DNA of 8,189 bases from an uncultured Sutterella sp. (GTDB lineage: Bacteria; Pseudomonadota; Gammaproteobacteria; Burkholderiales; Burkholderiaceae_F), in the NCBI GenBank assembly GCA_905192805.1, contig CAJJMF010000119.1, positions 1 through 8,189 of the forward strand. Reading direction: 5' to 3'. Below the pieces are notes generated by a model. It worked only from the letters and a program-made list of their open reading frames with translations. It was not told the DNA's origin and searched no databases. The position numbers were made by a program, and so were the translations under genes. Shown piece after piece: positions 1-4,540 of this stretch. Numbering within the stretch: the stretch's first letter is position 1; each line of letters opens with the position of its first letter.

Positions 1-21
1 GTGATCTAAATCAAGATTATA
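1..21 (-). promoter_or_regulatory. Possible FNR-type site and -10 element at the left edge
   Basis: Bases 1-14 read GTGAT-N4-ATCAA, nine of ten matches to the FNR/Anr consensus TTGAT-N4-ATCAA. The minus strand carries a perfect TATAAT at 21-16, overlapping the site, within AT-rich sequence after the stop of the 799-codon gene. This could be the promoter of a gene lying left of the window, with FNR sitting near the start point as a repressor. No matching -35 is visible at 39-44, and the target gene is outside the window, so the call is weak. Confidence 0.22.
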
Positions 22-34
22 TTAAATATAGGGA

Positions 35-2434
35 TCATGATTCCGGGAGTTCAGGCGTAAAGCGGGCTTTGAGTTTGGCTAAGAGCCCCTGTTTGGGGGC
101 AAGCGCCCGTTTCATGAGGTCAAAGTGCTGCACACACCCGACGGTTCGGTGTAGGAACAGGAGCCAGAGGAGTTTCCAGGGTTCGCGAACCGACTCGGTA
201 TAAAACCGCGTCCAAAGTTCGGGATGCGCTAAACCGTTAAGACCTAGGGCCTTCGGGTCCACAATGAGGTGTTCTGCGAGCCGTGAGGTTTCGCCCTCAT
301 ACTCCACGGGCAAATCGGCATTCGCTTTCAAGAGGTTGCCTAGCGTCTCAAAGAGTTGAGCAGGTTCGTCCGAATGTAGAAACGCGAGCGCTTCCTCGTA
401 GGCGGTCTCATCAAAGGCGTAGTCGGGAATCGTCATGGAGCGCACGGGATCAAAAAGTCCGTAGCCATTGGCTGCCTGATACTGTGCGGGATCGACAGTG
501 GGAGGCATTTCATGCTCGGGGGCTTGGCGAGTAGCGTTCCTCGGGGTTTGTCGCGTTGCCGGAGCGGGCGAAGACTCCGTACTCTCAGACACCCCTATCC
601 CCAAACGCTCCATGAGCGCTTTTTCTTTGGCGGTGGGTTTGGTGATGCCCGCCACCCACGGGGTGGTAGCGGTGAGCACGGTTTGGGCTTTGTCACCGGT
701 GAGCCCCACCAAGATATCCAAGGCGGCCAAGCGACGGTCCGCCGAGCGATCCGATAAGAGACGCTCTAAAGAGGCCGTGAGTGGCGCGACGTCAAGGGTT
801 TTGAGCAGATCGATAATCCCCATGCGCAACTGAGCGCCCTTGCTCGCAAGGCGCACTTCCAACTGACGAATCTGCTCCTCGGTTAAGGTCTGCCGGGCGA
901 GCACGTTGAGCGCAGCGCGTTTCACGTCGTTGGAGCGATCGTCTAACCCCATGAAAAGATAGTCGTTCGACACAGCGTCCGTCGTATCGCCACAATCCTC
1001 TTCGAGGACCGTTTGCTTCGTCCAGGCGCTCAATTGACTAAAGTAGGGCTTAAACGCTTCCCGATAGGCACGATCCCCTGTCATGAGAGCGGCCCCATAG
1101 AGGCGCTCAGCAACGGCATCGGGCATCAAATTTTGTTCGTTCCAGGGAAACACATAGCCCGAATACGTTTGGGGCCCCTTGAGGTGATCGAGCACGTACT
1201 GCCATGCCTCAACGTGTGAGCCCCAATCCACTGGGCTCGGGAGCTCGTATTGCTCCTCAGGGTTGCGGGCATAGTAGGCGCCGAGTGGGTAAAAACTCAC
1301 CATTCCTGCGATCACCGACGGCTCTTTATACCAGCGCTCCAAGATCGCCATCGCCAACCGTTGGCTGAGTTTTTCGTGGTTGAGGGCCTCTAAAAAGAGC
1401 GCTAACGCGTGCAGTTGATGCACGGCCCCCGATTGGATGAGTTCGTACGCGACGGGCACCACGTCTTCCACGGCATCAAACCCCAGGCGCCAAAGGGCAA
1501 CGTACACGGCGATGGGATTAACATCCTGAATCGCACGCAACGCCACACCTTTATCGGCCAGATAGGTCATCATGAGGTGCAGTACGTCGTCGGTGCGCGC
1601 TTCCAATTTGCGCCCCTCAATACTCAAACCGAGGGTGACCATCAGACCGCGTTTGACGGATGAAAACCGAATGAGATTTTCCTTCTCCACGATGCCCAGG
1701 AGCGTTCTAAACGCTTCGGGTTGCCCCAGGTCCATCGTTTCCACAATCGCTTGTCGCAGTCCTTCTTGCAACTGGGCGGCAAGTAGCAATTTACCTTCCC
1801 AGTCCACCAATTCCGCGTCGTTGGCGATCACGATCGCTGCTAAGATCTCGCGCGAGAGTCGCTGGTGGTTGTTTTCCGCCCGAATCGCCTCGAGCACACG
1901 GGTTTTTACCGAGGCGTTCCCAGTCAACAATTCGGCAGCGATCAGGTAAGGAACCGCTTGAACTAACTGCCAATCGAAGTGATTGAAGGGGCGTTTGTCA
2001 AAGAGTTCGTCCGCGGGAATATCAAAGACTTCCATGGTCCAGAGGGCGCGGAGCGTCACGTCGAGTAACACACTGTAGGCATAGACCTCACGCGAACGTA
2101 GCGAGCGACGCCGCCAACCCACGCTATAGGGCAGCCGCGGGAAAACGGCGACGAGCGCGGCAAACTGTGGGTAGTGGGACCCTAAGAGCACGTTCGCCAA
2201 GCGCATAAAGTCGCTTTGTGCTAAATCCTCCCACGTCACGACGTGCATACGCATTAACGTGTCACGCAACGTGAGCGATAAGACGCGATCGCTCGCCTCG
2301 TGCAACACCGATTTTCGCAGTTCCTCGGCAAACGTCGCCAACGGACCCGTGCGAGCCATTTTTTCTTTGGAGAGGCGTTTGAGTGCCTCAGCGTACCCTG
2401 CGTCAATTTGGTCTCGGCTCTGTGGTGTCGTCAT
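35..2434 (-). CDS. DUF5724/DUF4132-like helical-repeat protein of unknown function (short form)
   Basis: 799 codons, ATG start, TGA stop. AAGGAG lies 8-9 bases upstream of the ATG and directly beside the stop of the preceding gene, 12 bases away, so the two are co-transcribed. No signal peptide or membrane segment is visible, so it is probably cytoplasmic. Most of the protein is predicted helical. Residues about 491-580 form HEAT-like repeats (helix pairs around DDRSNDVKRAALNVLA and LLSDRSADRRLAALDILVGL). Residues about 614-650 are a Pro/Thr/Ser-rich linker, followed by a GYGLFDP motif at 657-663. The HEAT block followed by a 'GxGLxDP' motif is what I remember of the DUF5724 half of DUF4132 (YehI/MolR-like) proteins, whose role is unknown. 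Those proteins are usually about 1,200 residues or more, so the DUF4132 half appears to be missing. The last residues are basic and Pro-rich. Glu and Arg codons are mixed, unlike the strongly biased speF/potE. Family assignment is from memory and moderate; no function is claimed. Confidence 0.6.
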   Translation of the reverse strand: MTTPQSRDQIDAGYAEALKRLSKEKMARTGPLATFAEELRKSVLHEASDRVLSLTLRDTLMRMHVVTWEDLAQSDFMRLANVLLGSHYPQFAALVAVFPRLPYSVGWRRRSLRSREVYAYSVLLDVTLRALWTMEVFDIPADELFDKRPFNHFDWQLVQAVPYLIAAELLTGNASVKTRVLEAIRAENNHQRLSREILAAIVIANDAELVDWEGKLLLAAQLQEGLRQAIVETMDLGQPEAFRTLLGIVEKENLIRFSSVKRGLMVTLGLSIEGRKLEARTDDVLHLMMTYLADKGVALRAIQDVNPIAVYVALWRLGFDAVEDVVPVAYELIQSGAVHQLHALALFLEALNHEKLSQRLAMAILERWYKEPSVIAGMVSFYPLGAYYARNPEEQYELPSPVDWGSHVEAWQYVLDHLKGPQTYSGYVFPWNEQNLMPDAVAERLYGAALMTGDRAYREAFKPYFSQLSAWTKQTVLEEDCGDTTDAVSNDYLFMGLDDRSNDVKRAALNVLARQTLTEEQIRQLEVRLASKGAQLRMGIIDLLKTLDVAPLTASLERLLSDRSADRRLAALDILVGLTGDKAQTVLTATTPWVAGITKPTAKEKALMERLGIGVSESTESSPAPATRQTPRNATRQAPEHEMPPTVDPAQYQAANGYGLFDPVRSMTIPDYAFDETAYEEALAFLHSDEPAQLFETLGNLLKANADLPVEYEGETSRLAEHLIVDPKALGLNGLAHPELWTRFYTESVREPWKLLWLLFLHRTVGCVQHFDLMKRALAPKQGLLAKLKARFTPELPES

Positions 2435-2446
2435 GGTCCAATCTCC

Positions 2447-2866
2447 TTACCAAAGGCGGCCCGCTAGGGACGCTAAGCGAATCAGTGTGAGGGTATCCCC
2501 TTCCTTTAAGGACAACGGAGCCTCTAAGTCGGTCAATTCCTCATCGTTTACCCAGAGCCGCACGATTCCATCCGCTACACTTTGCGTCGCGTGCGCGATC
2601 GCTTCGTCACGGTTAATGGACGTCACTTGCGCTTGGGACCCCGGTCGAATCGCGCCCGAGAGTGCTAAATTGTCAATCGCCTCAGTGCTCATTGCGTCAG
2701 GCGTTTGCGCCCGCGCTTGACGGTCTTGATAGAGCGCAATTTCGCGCTCCACCAGCTGAACGATGAGGGCACGCAGTGTGCTGGGCACAGGGTCTAGGGT
2801 GATTGGCACCGGGATGACGGCGGATCGGCGCTTCGTGAGCGACTTGACCGCGAGAAAGAGTTGCAT
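2447..2866 (-). CDS. Small protein of unknown function, possible ubiquitin-like fold; first gene of operon
   Basis: 139 codons. The reading frame extends upstream to 2932, but the ATG at 2866 is chosen because AAGGAG lies 7 bases before it and the upstream extension has no such site. The stop (2447-2449) abuts the ribosome binding site of the next gene. I do not recognise the family. The N-terminus (MQLFLAVKSLTKRR, then a second hydrophobic strand and helix 30-50) and the C-terminus (VRLWVNDEEL at 102-111, EGDTLTLIRL at 122-131, ending LAGRLW) resemble the first and last strands of ubiquitin-like beta-grasp proteins, separated by a helical, charged middle of about 50 residues. There is no C-terminal Gly-Gly, so conjugation like ubiquitin or sulfur carriage like MoaD/ThiS is not supported. 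Tight coupling to the 799-codon gene suggests the two products act together. Expected in the cytoplasm. Confidence 0.65.
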   Translation of the reverse strand: MQLFLAVKSLTKRRSAVIPVPITLDPVPSTLRALIVQLVEREIALYQDRQARAQTPDAMSTEAIDNLALSGAIRPGSQAQVTSINRDEAIAHATQSVADGIVRLWVNDEELTDLEAPLSLKEGDTLTLIRLASLAGRLW

Positions 2867-2900
2867 GGTGGCACTCCTTGGTATGTCGTGAGTGGCGTTG

Positions 2901-2917
2901 CCCAGACGTTCTCTGGG
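2901..2917 (-). other. Small hairpin in the leader of the minus-strand operon
   Basis: CCCAGA at 2901-2906 pairs with TCTGGG at 2912-2917 around a 5-base loop, 34 bases upstream of the 139-codon gene. It would lie in the 5' untranslated RNA if transcription starts near 2937. There is no U-tract, so it is not a terminator. Confidence 0.35.
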
Positions 2918-2943
2918 AACCCCGTCAATCAATAATTACCTCT

Positions 2944-2972
2944 AACTTAGCATAGTGTGCCTACTGGTACAA
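2944..2972 (-). promoter_or_regulatory. Candidate sigma-70 promoter for the two-gene minus-strand operon
   Basis: On the minus strand, TTGTAC (2972-2967) is followed after 17 bases by TAAGTT (2949-2944), preceded by TGC as in extended -10 promoters. The -35 has four of six matches and the -10 three of six. Spacing and position, about 70 bases from the ATG, fit, but the hexamers are weak. Confidence 0.35.
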
Positions 2973-3014
2973 GCGAATTCCGAGGACGCCTCATTGCACG
3001 CTTCGCACGCGCAC

Positions 3015-3060
3015 GTTTTACGCGGTTTGCGCTTTTTCTTCTGAGCTAAACCGTGTAAAC
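3015..3060. repeat. Imperfect inverted repeat in the divergent intergenic region
   Basis: GTTTTACGCGGTTT (3015-3028) is mirrored by AAACCGTGTAAAC (3048-3060), with one gap and one mismatch and a 19-base spacer. It lies between the divergent minus-strand operon and the response regulator gene, 80 bases before the regulator's start. It could be an operator for a dimeric regulator, possibly the neighbouring regulator itself, or a leader stem. No convincing -35/-10 pair for the regulator gene was found nearby. Confidence 0.4.
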
Positions 3061-3140
3061 TACTTCAAATTCCGTAAGGGGCTACCCGCAAGTAAAACCC
3101 CCTAGGATGACGTTCCCAACAATTCCGGAGAATTCCCATA

Positions 3141-3782
3141 ATGCATTACGATCACTACGACGAAAGTAAAATCAACAGTCCTGTTATCCGCATCATTGAT
3201 GACGATGATGGGATGCGCAAATCGTGGGCTTTCTTAATTGAAGACGAAGGCTGGGAAGTGGTGACCTACCCGGATGCGCTCACGTACCTCTCCTCGAACG
3301 ACTTCATTCGCCCGGGTTGCTTGCTGCTTGACGTGCGTATGCCGCAAATGTCGGGTTTGGAACTTCAAGTGAAGTTGCGTGAAGTGGGCTGTGACTTACC
3401 GATTATTTTCGTCTCGGGTCACGGCGACATCGACATGGCCGTTAACACCTTGAAGGCTGGGGCCGTGGACTTCTTACAAAAGCCCGTCGATGATCAACGA
3501 CTCCTCGACACGATAGAAAACGCGGTGGCGAAGAATCTGTCGGAACGCCGTAACACGCAGGAAATTACCGACTTTAAGAGCCGCTTTGAACAGTTAACGC
3601 AGCGCGAACGCGAAGTGATTCGCATGGTGGCGCGTGGCTACGCCAATAAAGAAGTGGCCCGCGAATTCAACATTTCAGAAAAGACCGTGCAAGTGCACCG
3701 TGGTAGCGCCTATCGTAAGCTCGATTTGCATAACGCCGCCGAAATTGCTCGCCTCTTAATCAAGGCCGGTGACTTTGTCTAA
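3141..3782 (+). CDS. Orphan FixJ/TtrR-type two-component response regulator
   Basis: 213 codons. The ATG is preceded by GGAG with a 10-base spacing. Residues about 15-130 are a receiver domain: acidic pocket in IIDDDDGMR (Asp20-Asp23), phosphoacceptor Asp64 in LLLDVRMPQMSG, the conserved Ser92 in FVSGHG, and Lys114 in LQKPVD. Residues about 152-210 are a LuxR-type helix-turn-helix (LTQREREVIRMVARGYANKEVA, recognition part around EKTVQVHRG). The order and the VHRGSAYRKL pattern are typical of FixJ/TtrR-type transcription factors that bind DNA as dimers after phosphorylation on Asp64. All receiver key residues are intact. No histidine kinase is encoded in the window, so its signal is unknown. 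It is divergent from the minus-strand operon and directly upstream of, but terminated before, the speF module. Either could be a target; this is inference from position only. Confidence 0.93.
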   Translation: MHYDHYDESKINSPVIRIIDDDDGMRKSWAFLIEDEGWEVVTYPDALTYLSSNDFIRPGCLLLDVRMPQMSGLELQVKLREVGCDLPIIFVSGHGDIDMAVNTLKAGAVDFLQKPVDDQRLLDTIENAVAKNLSERRNTQEITDFKSRFEQLTQREREVIRMVARGYANKEVAREFNISEKTVQVHRGSAYRKLDLHNAAEIARLLIKAGDFV

Positions 3783-3809
3783 ATCCACACTAAAAACGAA
3801 TTGACAACT

Positions 3810-3829
3810 TAATAGAATCCTTTCTATTA
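3810..3829. repeat. Perfect 8-bp AT-rich inverted repeat before the terminator
   Basis: TAATAGAA (3810-3817) and TTCTATTA (3822-3829) form perfect arms around a 4-base centre, 27 bases after the regulator's stop. A perfect TTGACA sits immediately upstream (3801-3806). It may be a protein-binding palindrome or a first hairpin in the 3' untranslated RNA ahead of the terminator. Confidence 0.45.
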
Positions 3830-3835
3830 GCCTGT

Positions 3836-3868
3836 GGGACTGTGAATGTAAAGCAGTCCCTTTTTTTT
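3836..3868 (+). terminator. Rho-independent terminator of the response regulator gene
   Basis: GGGACTG (3836-3842) pairs with CAGTCCC (3854-3860) around an 11-base loop and is followed at once by eight T (3861-3868). It lies 54 bases after the regulator's stop and separates its transcript from the speF module. Confidence 0.88.
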
Positions 3869-3880
3869 GATCCAAATCAC
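3867..3880 (+). promoter_or_regulatory. FNR/Anr-type binding site upstream of the speF promoter
   Basis: TTGAT-CCAA-ATCAC matches the FNR consensus TTGAT-N4-ATCAA in nine of ten positions. Its centre is about 90 bases upstream of the predicted start point (about 3964), close to a position known for class I FNR activation (near -92). It shares two T with the terminator tail. Anaerobic induction would suit an ornithine decarboxylase of the speF type. No experiment is implied. Confidence 0.42.
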
Positions 3881-3882
3881 AA

Positions 3883-3899
3883 ATGAGAGCGATTCTCAT
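3883..3899. promoter_or_regulatory. Fur-box-like palindrome
   Basis: ATGAGA-gcgat-TCTCAT has perfect 6-bp arms. The right half ATTCTCA matches the Fur half-site ATTATCA in six of seven positions, while the left half TGAGAGC is weaker. It is centred about 73 bases upstream of the predicted start of the speF transcript, between the FNR-like site and the -35. That placement suits an activator or a remote operator better than simple repression. Another palindrome-binding regulator is possible. Confidence 0.33.
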
Positions 3900-3928
3900 C
3901 TTACCAAGGCTAGCTAGGGTTTTCCCCA

Positions 3929-3957
3929 TTGACGAATTTTGTCCACCTAGGTAAAAT
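3929..3957 (+). promoter_or_regulatory. Sigma-70 promoter of the speFL-speF-potE transcript
   Basis: TTGACG (3929-3934) and TAAAAT (3952-3957) are separated by exactly 17 bases; each hexamer has five of six consensus matches. The start is expected near 3964, giving 77 bases before the leader ORF and about 577 bases before speF. This is the best promoter in the window. Confidence 0.75.
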
Positions 3958-4010
3958 GGCTTACATATTCGGAGAGTGAGTTTTTTCATACCGCTCTTTG
4001 GTCACAAGTT

Positions 4011-4027
4011 CCAGCAGTTTTTGCTGG
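4011..4027 (+). other. Hairpin abutting the leader-ORF Shine-Dalgarno site
   Basis: CCAGCA (4011-4016) pairs with TGCTGG (4022-4027) around a 5-base loop, with two possible G-U pairs extending it into 4028-4029. The stem ends inside the GGGGAGG run at 4026-4032, so it may limit or position ribosome binding to the leader ORF. Confidence 0.5.
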
Positions 4028-4040
4028 GGAGGTCAATATC

Positions 4041-4142
4041 ATGGCAATCAATAATATTGGTTTGAGACGTACTCGTCATATTATGTGCTTTGCGAAGCGT
4101 TCCTGCTTCAACTACAATCTCTTCGCCTCCGCATCGATTTAA
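4041..4142 (+). CDS. speFL: SpeFL-like (OrnL) ornithine-sensing leader peptide
   Basis: 33 codons, ATG start, TAA stop. GGAGG (4028-4032) lies 8 bases before the ATG, the strongest Shine-Dalgarno site in the window. Residues 9-20 read RRTRHIMCFAKR. The E. coli SpeFL peptide, as I remember it, has RRTTHIMKFAHR, followed in both by Phe at matching later positions (Phe23 and Phe28 here, Phe26 and Phe31 in E. coli). That gives 11 identities over about 20 aligned residues, in the part known to form the sensor and the exit-tunnel contacts. In E. coli, SpeFL captures free L-ornithine within the translating ribosome and arrests it near the peptide's end; this prevents Rho-dependent termination before speF. 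Here it also lies directly upstream of speF and potE. Differences: the peptide's N-terminus is shorter by three, and five residues (ASASI) instead of three follow the last conserved Phe. Arg9 is an AGA codon, unusual beside the CGT/CGC of neighbouring genes. Homology is confident; ornithine response is inferred. Confidence 0.88.
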   Translation: MAINNIGLRRTRHIMCFAKRSCFNYNLFASASI

Positions 4143-4171
4143 TGCGTCGGGTGTGCTTTGTTGCGCACTGA
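4142..4171 (+). CDS. Possible nine-codon ORF overlapping the leader stop (TAATG)
   Basis: An ATG at 4142-4144 overlaps the TAA of the leader ORF and opens a frame MRRVCFVAH ending in TGA at 4169. The stop-start overlap would allow re-initiation by ribosomes that finish the leader peptide. It carries consecutive Arg codons CGT CGG. It has no Shine-Dalgarno site of its own and may be chance. Confidence 0.2.
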   Translation: MRRVCFVAH

Positions 4172-4173
4172 CG
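4145..4173 (+). other. Hairpin directly after the leader-ORF stop codon
   Basis: CGTC (4145-4148) pairs with GACG (4170-4173), and GGTGTGC (4150-4156) pairs with GCGCACT (4163-4169), around a 6-base loop: 11 pairs including two G-U, with one unpaired G. It begins three bases after the stop codon, so a ribosome arrested at the end of the leader peptide would cover its left arm and keep it open. It is a candidate switching element. Confidence 0.5.
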
Positions 4174-4188
4174 TCATGTCTTTAGAGT

Positions 4189-4217
4189 ATTGGTTTAACT
4201 GAACCCTTCAGTCCAAT
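4189..4217 (+). other. Second leader hairpin
   Basis: ACTGAA (4198-4203) pairs with TTCAGT (4207-4212) around a 3-base loop, and outer arms ATTGG (4189-4193) and CCAAT (4213-4217) extend the stem past a 4-base bulge: 11 Watson-Crick pairs in total. There is no U-tract. It lies between the leader ORF and the C-rich segment. Confidence 0.5.
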
Positions 4218-4300
4218 CGCTCGAACTTTTCCCTACTCGTTTCACAATTTGTTTGATGTGTCGTGCCCCATGCGCCTACGTTCTTCGTAAGCCTCTTTAG
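4201..4300 (+). promoter_or_regulatory. Candidate Rho loading (rut) region in the speF leader
   Basis: Bases 4201-4250 contain 17 C and 5 G, the C-over-G bias expected of Rho-utilisation RNA. From 4218 to about 4300 no stable stem is evident. It lies downstream of the leader ORF stop and upstream of speF, where the E. coli speF leader is known to be terminated by Rho unless SpeFL arrests ribosomes. Part of the C-rich segment overlaps the second hairpin. The C excess fades after 4250. Confidence 0.4.
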
Positions 4301-4303
4301 CAC

Positions 4304-4327
4304 GGGCTCATCGGTTCAAAACCGCCC
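4304..4327 (+). other. Third leader hairpin
   Basis: CGGTT (4312-4316) pairs with AACCG (4320-4324) around CAA, and GGG (4304-4306) can pair with CCC (4325-4327) across a 5-base bulge. There is no U-tract. It ends the weakly structured rut-like segment. Confidence 0.35.
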
Positions 4328-4405
4328 TGGTTGTCCTTGTGCTCGTCTTAAGCCAAGTGAACTTCCTCGCTAGCGAAATTGGGCCCGAGTCAAAAAACAT
4401 CAAAC

Positions 4406-4425
4406 AGTGCGATTTGAGTAGCACT
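4406..4425 (+). other. Fourth leader hairpin
   Basis: AGTGC (4406-4410) pairs with GCACT (4421-4425) around a 10-base loop. A weaker AT-only stem, AAGAAAT (4427-4433) with ATTTCTT (4446-4452), follows it. Together they occupy the otherwise featureless stretch between the rut-like region and the speF-proximal hairpins. Confidence 0.35.
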
Positions 4426-4458
4426 AAAGAAATAAAATTCTTTAAATTTCTTGATGAA

Positions 4459-4518
4459 AGGAATCATACTGACTCTATGATTCCTCGGGTTTTTGCACCC
4501 TTAACGGGCAAAAATCCC
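4459..4518 (+). other. Tandem hairpins immediately before the speF ribosome binding site
   Basis: The first stem pairs AGGAATCAT (4459-4467) with ATGATTCCT (4477-4485): nine perfect pairs, 9-base loop. The second begins one base later: GGGTTTTTGC (4487-4496) pairs with GCAAAAATCCC (4508-4518) with one bulged T. The five T at 4490-4494 could act as a weak terminator tail for the first stem, but they are sequestered if the second stem forms. The speF GAGG follows 11 bases later. They may be an attenuator, an RNase site or a Rho pause region. Confidence 0.5.
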
Positions 4519-4540
4519 TACTTTAACCTGAGGTAAATAA

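Noticed and set aside
498..833. Plus-strand ORFs within the 799-codon gene
   Set aside because: They are short, lack ribosome binding sites and show low-complexity Arg/Ser-rich translations typical of antisense frames. The minus-strand frame has a good start, operon spacing and coherent domains.
2867..2932. Upstream 22-codon extension of the small minus-strand gene
   Set aside because: The ATG at 2866 has AAGGAG at ideal distance. The upstream ATG has none, lies within about 15 bases of the predicted -10, and the extension covers the leader hairpin.
3801..3830. Perfect TTGACA with TATTAG 18 bases later as an additional promoter
   Set aside because: The start point would fall at about 3837, inside the terminator stem of the regulator gene, so a transcript would end at once. 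The downstream TTGACG-N17-TAAAAT pair is a better candidate.
3756..3989. 77-codon minus-strand ORF across the speF promoter region
   Set aside because: It covers the terminator, the FNR-like site and the promoter, has no Shine-Dalgarno site and no recognisable sequence.
4339..4536. 65-codon GTG-start ORF ending just before speF
   Set aside because: No Shine-Dalgarno site, no recognisable motif, and it runs through the hairpins of the speF leader. It is probably a chance open frame in untranslated RNA.
4041..4540. A metabolite riboswitch in the speF leader
   Set aside because: No known aptamer consensus is recognised. The SpeFL-like ORF explains the long leader better as a ribosome-based sensor.
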